A stretch of 64,000 nucleotides of DNA from Cercis canadensis (GCA_003255065.1 QAOA01002524.1:225425-289424); one strand, 5' to 3'; counted from the first letter of the stretch, positions 23,579 to 35,754 are shown. Numbers and translations: made by a program. Notes: generated by a model not told the origin, from the letters alone.

Positions 23579-25270
23579 TAAAATCAAAATAATTTTTAAA
23601 CAATTATATATGTGTATTGCTTGGTTTAAATAGTTGAATTGACTTTGTGAAAAATAATATAATTAGGGTGTGTTTGGTATGGGGTAATGAGAAAAAAATT
23701 TATCGTGAAGTTTTTCTTTGGTAATATTATTTTGAAAATTACACATACTAAAAAAAAAAACGTAATTTGACATAAAAAAAATCTTTAAAATCAACTCGTA
23801 AGAATTATACAAAACCTAAAGGTACCTTAGATTGATGATTTGATGACAGATATTTTTTTTATGTCAAAATAATTTTCTTTTATGTGTAAAAATTTCTCTC
23901 ATCATCCCCTTACATGCGCATTATTAATGTTTTCTATACATGTTAATTATTACTTTCTCAAACATAGTAACTATCTTCTCATAAGAAAAAACATAGTAAC
24001 TATTTTATTGGTATCATAAGTCCAACTTCATGGTTTAGGATTTGTTTATTTTAAAAATCTAATGACGAAAACATATAGTTGGTGGCTTTACAAAAAATTT
24101 ATAGGACCTGTAGTATAATTTGTGATAGGGAGTTAGGGACTTGGAGTGTATTTTAAAATTGTAAGGACCCAATTGAAAATTACCCCAAACTATAAAGAGT
24201 TTAAATTTGATTCATTGCCAAAATAAATATATTTTACATTATTATTAAATAAAAAAGTGTTATATCATTAAAATACCTAAGGTTTATTTATTAATAGTAA
24301 ATAATCTTATTTTTTTTATATGAAATTTTCATATTTTTTTCATGCATAATAGCACGTGATTTAATGATTGTATAAAACTCATTTACACCATGAGTGAATC
24401 AAAATTAAACCCTTCAATAAAATAATTTTTTTAAGTTATGAATATTATATTTTTAAATAATTTATCATTTAATTTCTAATACACATTATTGATATTATTT
24501 TTCTATTTTAAACTAGAAACTTAGCAAACTTAGTATGACAGTTTATAATGAATATAGATCATAAATCAATATGAACATCATCAAAATAACCATAACTTGA
24601 ATTTCATCTCAAACAATAGCTCAAGTGGTCATATACTCAGTCTTTATTCTTTAAGGCTTTGAAAGATTTTCATGACCCAGGATAAAATCCTAGTGTGCTT
24701 GCTTTATTGGTTGTGGTGTTATTATTGTGACTTAAATGTCTGCACTTTCTCATATAAGAGTTTTGAAAAATATATGTAAATATACATTGTAATGTAAATA
24801 TTCTTGAAAAAAAAAAGTAGGAATAATTTCAATTTTACTCCCATAGGTCGGCCACTTCAATCAATATGCTTCACATGACACATATTTTAACTTATTTTGG
24901 TAAGATCCATATTTATTCGTGATCTTAATTTGTTATATACTCTTTAGGGCAAATAAGATTTGCTCTTTTTTTTTACTAAATTCTTTTTGAGCCACGCTAT
25001 TATTGCTGATACCATGGGTTAGTTAGGATTTTTCAAGGCCAACAAAAAAAAAAAAATGGAGATATTTTCCCTGTTTGCCCAAAATAAAAAAGAGCCTAAG
25101 AAGATGTTTTGACTTTCAGTAGAAAATAACTTCAGAAGAAAGTTGCCAAGGTCTCATTCTATAACAAATGCGTGAGCATGCGCTTTAGCAAACGGTTAGG
25201 ATCACTGCTTGAACTCAAAATGAGACACAAGAAATTAGGGATAAGGAAATGATGACCTCATATGCTATTG
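23579..25270. other. AT-rich intergenic region with MITE-like and SINE-like traces
   Basis: Two further copies of AAACATAGTAACTAT lie at 23960-23974 and 23989-24003. At about 23662 the sequence TTAGGGTGTGTTTGG resembles the end of a Tourist-type MITE, but no partner end was found. Around 24611-24790, ATAGCTCAAGTGG resembles a tRNA A box and could be an old SINE. No gene is seen. Confidence 0.4.
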
Positions 25271-25310
25271 TTCTCTATCATTTGAGTTTTGTTACGTTAC
25301 CCACATGAAT

Positions 25311-25640
25311 TCATGTGGTGTTTGGTATGAGGAATCTTGAAAGTTTCCTAAGAATGTAATCCAATGTTTGATATATAAGAGAAATTTTTTTCTTTCGAAG
25401 GCTTGGATTTCCACTTGTGGGAATGTTGGCATTGGATTCCCATAAAATACTCCCATTTCACAATGTGGGAATATTGGATTTTCAACTTGGAGGAATTTTG
25501 GGCCACCACCAACGTCTGCTGCACCTGCCGGCTGCCGCGGATCAGTGGCTCGACGGAAGTATCAGTTTTCAGAAAATATTTAGTGTTAACAAAAAATGTG
25601 AATTCTAGGGAATATGTATTCTGGGGAAATAAAATTTAAT
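25311..25640. repeat. MITE-like segment, related to the window's right edge
   Basis: GGAATCTTGAAAGTTTCC followed by TAAGAATGTAA at about 25333 resembles the inverted sequence at 63940-64000 (GGAATCTTTTTCC, GAGAATGTAAC). The shared pattern suggests one MITE family, but the ends of this copy are not resolved. Confidence 0.4.
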
Positions 25641-25727
25641 CATCGTAACGAGTTATCACATACCGCAAAAAACTTTTGGATAAAACACACAAATTGAACC
25701 AACTCTTTCATCTAACATTTAAATATA

Positions 25728-25909
25728 TTTTTTTTTTTGGTTGGTTTTTCACGAGGTAGTTTATACACTTTTGGTATGAGACTAATTTTTGTTTAGGCCT
25801 CAGTATGCCCCGACTATTAATATTTTCAACAAGGTTTGAACTTCTAATATTACCTTAAGATTCGCCTTCATATAGAGCTCAATTTGCCAACTAAGCTACA
25901 CTTGATGGT
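25728..25909 (-). mobile_element. tRNA-derived SINE, minus strand
   Basis: On the minus strand an A box TGTAGCTTAGTTGGC (25887-25901) is followed after tRNA-like spacing by a B box AAGTTCAAACCTT (25831-25843). The element ends in an A-rich tail, seen as the T run near 25728-25738. It is flanked by TAACATTTAAATATA (25713-25727) and TAACATTTAAAGATA (25910-25924), a target duplication with one mismatch. Confidence 0.8.
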
Positions 25910-25924
25910 TAACATTTAAAGATA

Positions 25925-26600
25925 TTTAGTTACACATATACTCAACAATTAATATTATCTTGAAGGTAACTAAAGACCCCGAACCAACCTGATTTTTCAA
26001 TATCTTTCACATTCAACATGCATGCTTTACAAAATAGGGCTAGTTTCTATACACTTTCTCTAGTTTTGGTTGAATCAAACAACCTATATCCAAATCTAGT
26101 GAGTTATCTACTATCAATATTTGGTAAATGGCCCAGATTTATTATCCTATTTGCCATTATTATACTCATTCTAATTTTATTTTAAATTTATAGTTTTACA
26201 ACTTGGAATATTAATCATTCAATGTTTACGTATATTGCTTTGTTGTTTAAATTATGATCATGGGTTTGTGGTGACATGATATTAAGTGCGTATATCTTGA
26301 GATGATATACAATTTTGCTCTTTGTCTGGTAAAATTAAGAAAAAGAATAATTTCTAACATGGAGAAACCCCAAAGGCCCAAAGTACTTAAACATCTGGAA
26401 CATTTCTAATACTATTACCGATAGTGAATTTCTTTTGCCTTGTCCATTTTTGTCATCTTTCTGAAAATCTGTTGTCTCATGCATTTATAGTTAGGAAAAT
26501 CTCATTTTAATTCTCATCACTTGCATTCACATGAGTAGATGACTAATAATTGTAAATACTTGATTTTACCTACATGGATAACAATAATATTCAATAAAAA
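25925..26600. other. AT-rich intergenic sequence, nothing recognised
   Basis: No coding frame, repeat or element was recognised in this stretch. Confidence 0.4.
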
Positions 26601-28140
26601 AGATGGATCTAAAAGAGTCCACCTATGGCCCAAAAGAGGCAAAATATACTAAAGGCCTCTAAGAGGATCGCTGCAGCGGGTCCAGCCCAAGATTGGTCTA
26701 GCCACAACTGCCAATTGGCCTAGCGGCATTACCTTAAGAGAAGCCACTTTTCTATTGCAGCTCCTAAGATTGTCCCACTAAGTGCTTTCTTGAGATAATG
26801 CCTGGGTACATAGTAACGCCCTTGAGAGCGTCCCTAAGTAGAGAAGGTTGATGCCTTGCTCCTCCAGCTGTAGTCTTTACTCCTTGGAGGTAGCTTCCTT
26901 ATCATGACTAAGGCCAGGACACATCTTGGTCATGCTTTGAGGCCCATAGACCTCACCCTCATTGAGCCCTGCTCGTGTTGCAGCACTGGACCATCTTAAG
27001 CGGCCACAAAAGTACCTGGGAACCCAGTAATGATAAGTGGTTTGGTTGGATTTGTGCTGAGGTAAAACCCAATAAAGGAAGGTATTTCATACCTCTTTAA
27101 GGCCCGTTAAGCATATTTTGTGTGAGGCCATAGAACCTTTGCACGTATGTGATTCTGGCACTAAGGCACCCCTCCATTACCCCAAGGATAAACCATTTCC
27201 TTTCTCCCCTTCATCAAGAAAGTCAGTCCTTATGACGTAGCCACTCTAGTTAGCCATTCCCCGGGTTTTCCACTAATTCCTTAATCCTAGGATTATCAGC
27301 ATTGTTCAGCTTTCCCCATTTCTCACTCTGCCATTGACCTATGTCTATTGTGTAGCTTCCTTACCAGAGCATTTAATGCTTTTTGGAATTATCCACCTGA
27401 GCACCTTATCAGAAGCATTAAACTACTGTCAAAGCCCCCTAGAAATGCCTCGTATGGCTGAAAATCCTTCCAAACATTTAATGCAGAGCCACTGCTGTAA
27501 GTAATATCTCTGGCTTAAGTCAAACCAGAAGCTTCCCTTCTAGCAATAAATAGGACCCTTTGCTGAATATTGAAACCAAGCTCCATCAGAAGCTGATAAA
27601 CAACCAAAAACTCCGCTATTTCTATACTCCATCAAAGAACATTCCATTGGATGTTCTTCAACTTCACAAACCTTTAACCACGAAATGTCTTTTCCAAGAA
27701 AGAACACTATCTCAAATATTCATATGCTACAACTATACTAGTAACATTATTCTGCTCTCTTAAAGAGATCATCTCCATAACTCCACCAATCATCATCATT
27801 TAATAACTTCAATATTCCACTATTAATGCCCCCCAGAGCATTTCAGTCCACCATTAATGTCTTCTAAAACATCTCAAACCATCATGAAACACCTCATAAA
27901 TACCATCTACCAAACCTAGAGTCCTTCAAAACCTCTGTACCAAGTGCCAAAGTGCTGAAAGAATCTATACTCTAGTTAGACTCAGCCATAGCAGGAGTTC
28001 TTGGGCCACAACACTCAACTCCCTTAGCTTTGAGACCATTTGCCCTCAAGAACTGTCCCACAAAAGTGTTTAAAGTGCCTCAGCTGTTCATCAACTAAAG
28101 CCCACCAGAGTTGGTTCCATAAGAGACTCACTAAATTGTA
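26600..28140. repeat. Less AT-rich unidentified block, possibly a solo LTR
   Basis: Base composition changes sharply from the AT-rich surroundings to a balanced mixture. There is no coding frame. A TATA-like AATAAATAGGACCC near 27545 lies about two thirds of the way in, as it would before the transcription start of a long LTR. I could not find TG/CA borders or a target duplication. A solo LTR or other repeat is plausible but not shown. Confidence 0.35.
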
Positions 28141-28389
28141 TTTACATCTCTATTAGGGTACTAACGAACTAAAAACTAAGAAAACAATGATTAACATGGA
28201 GAAATTAAAAGTATATAATTTTAAGATAATATATATCAAACTTCGGATGTATATAGATATTATAATTCACTTTTGACAACAATGCTGTTCAGATATTACA
28301 TGAATAATTTAGAATAAACTATAATGGAAATAGTGTTTTTTAGGGGAAAATATTGTTTTAAACTAATTATTATAAGAATGTTAGGGTGT

Positions 28390-29065
28390 TGATGCGTTTG
28401 CGTACCCGAAGGATCGAAACAGAGTGTTTGGATACCAAACTGTGGGATGACCTTGGTTATCGCAATAAGGTGAACCCTTAACAAGGAAGGATCCTTGGTA
28501 AGTTCAAGTTCAAGTTCTTTGCCCAAGAACAACAGGGAAGCTCTCAATCCAGAAAAACTCAATAATTCAGAAATTGAATAATATTAATCTCAAAAAAATT
28601 GTTTTGCAAAGGTATACACGAATTCCTTATACAGGCAATTCGGCTAGGAGGCTACAAGCTATGATAGATCCTTTAAGAAAGTTAATAAAACCCTAATACC
28701 CAGTTTGGCCCATAGACATAAAGGCCCAACATATTAAAAATAAATTTAAAACTAATTAAATGTTTTGGCCCATAAACATAAAGGCCCAAAAATAAAAGTA
28801 ATTAAATTAAACATAATTTTTGGCCTGCTCCAAACTTGGGCTCCAAGCTGGCCCATGTGCACCTTCTACAAGAGACAGATAAGTGATCCATCTCAACTCT
28901 GAACTTGGCCCAGCTACTCTTTCCTTGGTCTGCACCTCTTGGACTAGGCTCAACAATGCCTCTCTCACTCACTTAGCTCTGCTTTTAGTCATCGGGCCTC
29001 CAACTCCAAGCAAGGGATCATGAACACTCCTAGGGTTAGGGCGTGTAGCAAGCTGATTCGCATCA
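28390..29065 (-). repeat. 3' LTR of the Gypsy element (676 bp)
   Basis: Begins TGATGCG and ends CGCATCA. It holds two copies of a TTTGGCCCATA.ACATAAAG motif (28704-28729 and 28764-28789), whereas the other LTR has one. Confidence 0.92.
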
Positions 29066-29078
29066 TTCCCTCCCTCCT
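29066..29078 (-). promoter_or_regulatory. Polypurine tract of the Gypsy element
   Basis: On the minus strand AGGAGGGAGGGAA directly precedes the 3' LTR. The final TAG of the coding frame (29077-29079) overlaps it. Confidence 0.85.
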
Positions 29079-32000
29079 AGGAAGAATTCGTCCTCGAATC
29101 TGAATCGTCTCCTACATCAAACAAGGTTAAGTCAGCAACATTAAAAGTAGCACTAACATCGCCATACTCACCAAGAAGATTGATTTTGTAGGCATTGTCA
29201 TTAATCCGCTCAAGGACCTCAAACGGCCCATCTCCTCGAGGGTGCAACTTTGATTTCCGTTTGGTAGGAAACCGTCCTTTCCTAAGGTGTACCCAAACTC
29301 AATCACCTGGTTCGAATATAACCTTAGTTCGGCCCTTGTTGGTTTGCCTAGCATATTGCTCATTCTTCTTCTCAATATTAGCCCGAACCTTGGAATGCAA
29401 GTCTCTAACAAAATCTGCCTTGTGCTTACCATCAAGATTAGCAAACTCATTAATAGGCAAAGGTAAAATATCCAAGGGAGTTAAAGGATTAAATCCATAA
29501 ACAATCTCAAAAGGGGAATAAGAAGTAGTAGAGTGTACAGTGCAATTATAAGCAAACTCAACATGCGGCAAAGATTGTTCCCAACGCTTAAGATTTTTTT
29601 GCATAATAGTACGCAATATAGTAGCAAGTGTTCTATTAACAACCTCAGTTTGCCCATCTTTCTGAGGATGTGCAACCGTAAAAAACAGAAGCTTAGTCCC
29701 CAATCGATCCCATAGGGTTCGCCAAAAGTGACTTAGGAACTTCACATCTCTATCACTCACTATTGTTCTAGGTAAACCATGCAAGCGCACTATTTCTTTA
29801 AAGAACAAGTCAGCAATATGTGTTGCATCATTAGTTTTAGCACAAGCAATAAAGTGAGCCATCTTGCTAAACCTATCAACAACCACAAAGATACTATCTT
29901 TCCCACTTGGTGACCTTGGCAGCCCTAGCACAAAATCCATAGAAATATCAATCCAAGGCTGACTAGGTATAGGCAATGGTGTATAAAGTCCATGTGGCAT
30001 AACTTTGGACTTGACCTGTTTACAAGTAATATACTTTTCACAAATAGAAAGCACATCATGTTTCATGTGAGGCCAATAAAAATGTTCATGCAAAATATCC
30101 AAAGTCTTTTTAACACCAAAGTGCCCCATTAGGCCACCACCATGCGTTTCTCTAACAAGCAAATCACGTATAGAACATGCAGGCACACATAATTTATCTT
30201 TCTTAAACAAATACCCATCATGCCTATAATAATCACCACTAGCATACTTAGCACAAACAATCCATAGCTGACCGAAATCAGAATCAGATTCATACAAGTC
30301 TTTGATAAGCTCAAACCCTAATAGCTTAGCATGCAAAGAAGTAATTAAAGTATACCTTCTAGACACGGCATCAGCAACGACATTTTCCTTCCCAGCTTTA
30401 TATTTAATAACATAGGGAAACGTCTCAATGAACTTTAACCATTTGGCATGTCTCTTATTTAACTTACCCTGGGATTTCAGATACTTCAAACTCTCATGAT
30501 TTGAATGAATGATGAATTTCCGAGGCCATAGATAATGCTGCCATGTTTGGAGAGTCCTCACTAGAGCATAAAGCTCTTTGTCATAAGTTGGATAATTTAA
30601 TGCTGCCCCATTAAGCTTCTCACTGAAATATGCAATAGGCTTGGAATCCTGCATCAAAACAGCCCCTATTCTAATACCTGAAGCATCACATTCAATCTCA
30701 AAAGCTCTGTCAAAGTTAGGCAAACATAAAAGATGAGCACTAGTTAAAGTTTCCTTTAAAGTGGTAAATGCCCTCTCTTGTTCCTCGCCCCACTTAAAAC
30801 TCACATTTTTCTTAACTAGTTTATTTAGGGGTGCGGCTATGGTGCTGAAATTTTTTACAAACCGCCTATAAAAACTAGCTAAGACATGGAAAGATCTTAC
30901 CTCATTCGCATTCTTAGGTGTAGGCCAATCTCGGATTGCCTTAACCTTCTCCTCATCTATGCTAATACCCTTAGAACTTACAACAAACCCAAGAAATATA
31001 ACAGAATTGGAACAAAATGCACACTTCTTAAAATTAGCATACAATTTATGTTTTCTCAAAGCAATAAAGACATCATGCAAGTGTGACACATGATCATCTA
31101 GGGTTTTGCTATAAACTAGGATATCATCAAAATAAACCACCATAAATTTTCCAATAAAGGCATGCAAAACACGGTTCATTAGTCTCATGAAAGTGCTAGG
31201 TGCATTAGTTAAACCGAAAGACATTACTAACCACTCATACAAACTATATTTTGTTTTAAATGCAGTTTTCCACTCATCTCCTTCTTTCATGCGAATTTGG
31301 TAGTATCCATTCTTTAAATCTATCTTAGAAAAGACACTGGAACCATACAACTCATCAAGCATGTCATCTAATCTAGGGATAGGATGTCTATACTTAACCG
31401 TGATTTGGTTGATGGCTCAGCAATCCACACACATGCGCCATGTCCCGTCTTTCTTTGGCACGAAGATAACTGGAACTGAACATGGACTTAGACTTTCTTT
31501 CACGAATCCCTTTTGTACGAGCTCATCCACTTGCCTTTGAATTTCCTTTGTCTCGTCAGGATTAGCTCGGTAGGCTGGTTTATTAGGGATAGTCGATCCA
31601 GGAACAAAGTCAATCTGGTGCTCTATGCCCCTCAAGGGAGGCAAACCATGTGGTATCTCTTCAGGGAAAATATCAGTAAATTCCTGCATCAAAGAAACAA
31701 CCACACTAGGCAAAGAAGGGTTAAGAGAGTTAGTAAAATAAACATCCTTGTACATAAGTACAAGAAGGGTTGGCTTAGACAATAGAACACTCTTGACCTC
31801 ACTTTTTTGTGCAAAAGCACTCACTTTTTGTCTTCTTTCACTCTTTTTGTCCGTACTTTTTTCTTTTTCTCTCTCAGCCTCTTTTTCTTTGGCTGCTTTT
31901 TCTTCTCTTTTTTTACATTCTTTTGTAATCTTTGCTTGATCTGCATATGCAAGAGCAGGTTTTAAAGGTTTCAACAAAGTGGTCTTGTCATTCTTGTAAA

Positions 32001-33531
32001 TGGTATAAGTGTTGTTGTATCCGTCATACTTCACTCGCCTATCAAACTGCCATGGTCGTCCCAACAAAATATGACAAGCATGCATAGGCACCACATCACA
32101 CAGTACTTCATCTTTAAAAGTGCTAAAGGCAAATGCAATCCTAACTTGCTTGTTTACCCATAGGTCTCCTCTATCATTCAACCACCTTAACCTATAAGGT
32201 GAGGGGTGTGGAATAGTAGGTAAATTCAACTTTTCTACGGCCAAGGTACTAGCAGCATTAGTACAAGATCCACTGTCAATAATAACGCTACATACCTTGT
32301 CTCCCACCAAGCATCGATTTTGAAAGATATGCTCATGGTGTTCTTCGATGTCATCTTCCCTCGGTTGCATGTTGAGCACACACCTAGACACCATCAAATA
32401 CTGATCTGGAAGGGAGTCATCAATTCCCTCCACGTCACTAACATCTTCTAAGGGTGACATGCCTTCACAACTAGGTGTAACAGTAGATTCCTCCTCACTA
32501 TCATACTCACCAGTAGCAAGCATAACAACTTTCCTTCTATTGGGACATTCAGAAGATATATGTCCACGTCCTTGACACCTGTAGCATTTGATGTCACGTG
32601 ACTTAGAAGAAGAGTTATAGTCTGTTTTACCTTGGGAAATAGGAGTAGAACCCGTAGGCTTTGGTCTTGTGTCGTCTCTTGGCTTTGGAGCTGTGTGAGG
32701 ATTATCCTTCCAATTTGATTTCCAGTTTGAAGTTCTGGAAGGCACACCGAATCTAGAAGCTGCTCTAGCCTTCAACTGTCGCTCTACATGCTCGGCTTTA
32801 TGCACCAAGTCCTCCATCTCTACATAGTGACTCATCTCCACCACTTCAGCAATCTCTCGCTTCAAGCCACTAATAAACCGTGCCATGGTTGCCTTACGGT
32901 TCTCATCAATACTAACCCTCATCATGGCTATCTCCATCTCACTGTTGTACTCAGCCACACTCATAGATCCTTGTTTCAAATCTTGCAATTTCTTGAAACA
33001 ATCTCTATAGTAATGTCTAGGTACAAACCATTTCCTCATCACGGCTCTCATATCAGCCCATGACCGAATAGGTCTCTCACTATCTCTACGCCTGTTAATC
33101 ACTAGCTGATCCCATCAAATACTAACATAGTCAGTGAATTCAACTACTGCCAGCTTCACTTTCTTTTCTTCAGAGTATTCATGGCACTTAAAAACATGTT
33201 CCACCTTCCTCTCCCAATCTAGGTAAAGTTCAGGATCACTCTTACCTTGAAAGGTAGAAATTCTCATTTTTATACTCCCCAGGTTATTATCATGACGAGA
33301 GGCTGCCCTTATCTCTCTTCTGGTCTCGGTTTCAACCTCAGAATAGTCTTCTTCCTCTTTCTCAGAATACCAAAAGGGTCTAGTTGTTTTAGTTTTTGTC
33401 TTAGGTGAAACTAGGTTTTCTAACCTCTCTAATTTGTCCTCAGTGCCCATTCGTAATGCTGCAATTTGGTCATGAATTGCGTTCATATATGCATCCATAT
33501 GACTTTTGGTGAATGGTTCTTCCTGTTCCAT
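29077..33531 (-). pseudogene. Gypsy gag-pol polyprotein, one frame with three TGA stops
   Basis: From an ATG at 33531 to a TAG at 29077-29079 there are 1485 codons in one frame and no frameshift. TGA codons interrupt it at 33112-33114 (gag), 31414-31416 (just after VDC, before the reverse transcriptase core) and 29296-29298 (C-terminal integrase, after FEPGD). Visible landmarks: gag; a CCHC knuckle CYRCQGRGHISSEC near 32550-32590; protease DSGS near 32270; reverse transcriptase YFDD near 31120-31140; RNase H; integrase with VSDRDVKF and [12 protein letters not shown]. The protein packages and copies the element's RNA and inserts the cDNA. This copy cannot make it as read. No chromodomain is apparent, so I do not assign a lineage. 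Confidence 0.9.
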
Positions 33532-34551
33532 GTTGCACACACTCACCTCACGTGTTTCACTCGAGTTTACACTCAATTGGCTTTTTCCCGATAATGCGCT
33601 CACCACTTTTGCCTTTTTCCACTCAAATTTCCTTAGAAGCCCTTAAACAAGAACTTTCCAAGAACTTATCAAGGAGAAAAGGTGATAGAAACAAAAATGA
33701 CAAGAAAGCCAAACAAGGGTGTTGAATAAAAATAAATAAGATAAGGAAGCAAAAAGAAGATGACAAGGAAGCAAAACAAGAACTTCAAGAAGGAAAAAGA
33801 AATAAAATAAAATAAAATGACCAAGACTTTTGAATATAAATAATGAACAAGGGTGTTGGTTTGGACAAGAAAAGAATAAAGGAATCTAGAAAACAGCAAC
33901 AAATTGAAAGAAAATCAGCAGATTATAGAAAATAGCCCGAAACAGATGTTTTTGAAGGATTTTGAGCTCGAAAATGGCATCAACTGGGTTTACCCAGTTT
34001 TTACGTTGAAGGTCTCTGAACGAGCTTCGAAACGCCAGGTCACAAGTTCCGTAACTCCAAACGAGCTGAAAGTTATGGCCTTTTCAAGTAAGTGAGTCCA
34101 AATAGTCCGTTTTTGATTTTCTTTTCACAAGAACAGATCTTGCTAATCTTTTTTTTTTTTTTTTTTGATTTGTTTGTTTTGCAGAATCTATCTCTCTTTG
34201 TTTTTTTTTAAAAACTTGACTAGGACTCGACGAATAACTAGGATTTGCTATTGCAATTGAAACAACCGCCACCTTTAGGTAATTTTAACCTAGGACGTGG
34301 ACTCTTAAACACAAACATGGAAAACAAGAAAAAACGACTAACCAATGATCCAAACAAAAATAATAGGGATAACTTGACCAGAAACTTAAAGAACATAACG
34401 AAGAATGAAATTTATAGGAAAAATAAAAGACAAAAACTAACTTAATATAAAGGGGGGTAGAAGATGATTGACTCAAACAAATAAGATAGATAAAATAAAA
34501 ATAGAATATGGGGTTTTAGGAATACCGATTGAAACTCTAAGGAGGCAAAGC
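33532..34551 (-). other. Gypsy 5' leader
   Basis: Non-coding region between the primer-binding site and gag. It contains several A or T runs and no convincing coding frame. Confidence 0.6.
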
Positions 34552-34562
34552 TCTGATACCAA
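34551..34562 (-). promoter_or_regulatory. Primer-binding site of the Gypsy element
   Basis: The minus strand reads TTGGTATCAGAGC just inside the 5' LTR, complementary to the 3' end of initiator-methionine tRNA as used by many plant LTR elements. Confidence 0.85.
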
Positions 34563-34563
34563 A

Positions 34564-35179
34564 TGATGCGTTCGCGTACCCGAAGGGTCGAAACGGAGTG
34601 TTTGGATACCAAACTGTGGGATGACCTTGGTTATCGCAATAGGGTGAACCCTTAACAAGGAAAGATCATTGGTAAGTTCAAGTTCAAGTTCTTTGCCCAA
34701 GAACAACAGGGAAGCTCTCAATCTAGAGAAACTCAATAATTCAGAAACTGAATAATATTAATCTCAAAAAAACTGTTTTGCAAAGGCATACACGAATTCC
34801 TTATATAGGCAATTCGGCTAGGAGGCTACAAGCTATGATGGATCCTCTAAGAAAGTTAATAAAACCCTAATACCCAGTTTGGCCCATAAACATAAAGGCC
34901 CAAAAATAAAACTAATTAAATTAAACATAATTTTTGGCCTGCTCCAAACTTGGGCTCCAAGTTGGCCTATGTGCACCTTCTACAAGAGACAAATAAGTGA
35001 TCCATTTCAACTTTGAACTTGGCCCAGCTACTCTTTCCTTGGTCTGCACCTTTTGGACTAGGCTCAACAATGCCTCTCTCACTCGCTTAGCTCTGCTTCT
35101 AGTCATCGGGCCTCTAACTCCAAGCAAGGAATCATGAACACTCCTAGGGTTAGGGCGTGTAGCAAGCTGATTCGCATTA
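34564..35179 (-). repeat. 5' LTR of the Gypsy element (616 bp)
   Basis: Begins TGATGCG and ends CGCATTA, with the last dinucleotide changed from CA to TA. It is about 60 bp shorter than the other LTR because one of two internal repeat copies is missing. Confidence 0.92.
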
Positions 35180-35397
35180 GGTGTGTTTGATTCTGTTTTT
35201 ATTTTTTTGTTTTTAAAAGCTGTTTTTGAAAACAGCCATCTTTTGTTTTTGTTTTCTTGTTTTTAGAACAATGTTTTGAGAATAAGTTTTCAAAACATGT
35301 AAACTAAAACAGCTCTATCAAACAAGTTTTTTTTTGTTTTATTTTTTTTTCAAAAACAAAAAATAATTTTTAAAAATTGAAATTAAACAGACCCTTA

Positions 35398-35754
35398 ATA
35401 ACTTGTACTCATTATTATTCACAAAATATTACACATGCAAACAAGTTAGCTTGTAAATAATGAACATATGTCAATGCAAGTATTATTCTTTGTGAAAGTT
35501 GCCAAATTTTAGTTGAATTAAACTCAAATAGTTAAATTAAGATCATTAGAGTTTTTAAGTTAATATATAATTTTTAAGATAATGTTTGAATCTAGATGGT
35601 TCAAGTTGCAATATAAAGTGCAGCTAATAAAAGTGTTACTATATATAGTAAGTTCCCTTGACTTTGTTTTCGCTACTCCTCTTGGCTTTCAAGATGGCAT
35701 GGAATGAAATATAAATGTAATACTAAATTATAAGTGAAATCTTTATCAAAATTC
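35398..35754. other. AT-rich spacer, nothing recognised
   Basis: Intergenic sequence between two MITEs, with no gene visible. Confidence 0.4.

Larger units (their letters stand above)
28390..35179 (-). mobile_element. Ty3/Gypsy LTR retrotransposon, minus strand
   Basis: Complete structure: LTRs at 28390-29065 and 34564-35179, 5-bp target duplications GGTGT (28385-28389 and 35180-35184), a primer-binding site next to the right LTR and a polypurine tract next to the left LTR. One gag-pro-pol reading frame runs from about 33531 to 29077. The order protease, reverse transcriptase, RNase H, integrase identifies Ty3/Gypsy. Three TGA codons break it. Confidence 0.95.
28384..35394. mobile_element. 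Tourist-like MITE split by a Gypsy retrotransposon
   Basis: TTA (28381-28383) is followed by GGGTGT (28384-28389), where the Gypsy element begins. After the Gypsy element and its duplicated GGTGT the MITE continues as GTTTGATTCTGTTTTT from 35185 to AAACAGACCC ending at 35394, followed by TTA (35395-35397). Without the insertion it is about 216 bp, with GGGT(G/C)TGTTT ends and TTA target duplications. These ends are similar to those of the complete Harbinger at 311-7543. Confidence 0.82.

Noticed and set aside
23662..23930. Possible Tourist MITE starting TTAGGGTGTGTTTGG
   Set aside because: No inverted partner ending with TTA was found nearby, so only one end is suggestive.
24611..24790. Possible third SINE with an ATAGCTCAAGTGG A box
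   Set aside because: The B box is poor and I found no convincing target duplication, so it is mentioned only within the intergenic entry.
25403..25639. Open frames with tryptophan-rich translation
   Set aside because: They arise from repeated TGGGAATATTGG-like MITE sequence and match no protein family I recognise.
34473..34736. Similar short frames in both Gypsy LTRs (also 28296-28562)
   Set aside because: They exist only because the LTRs are duplicates. LTRs of this type do not encode protein.
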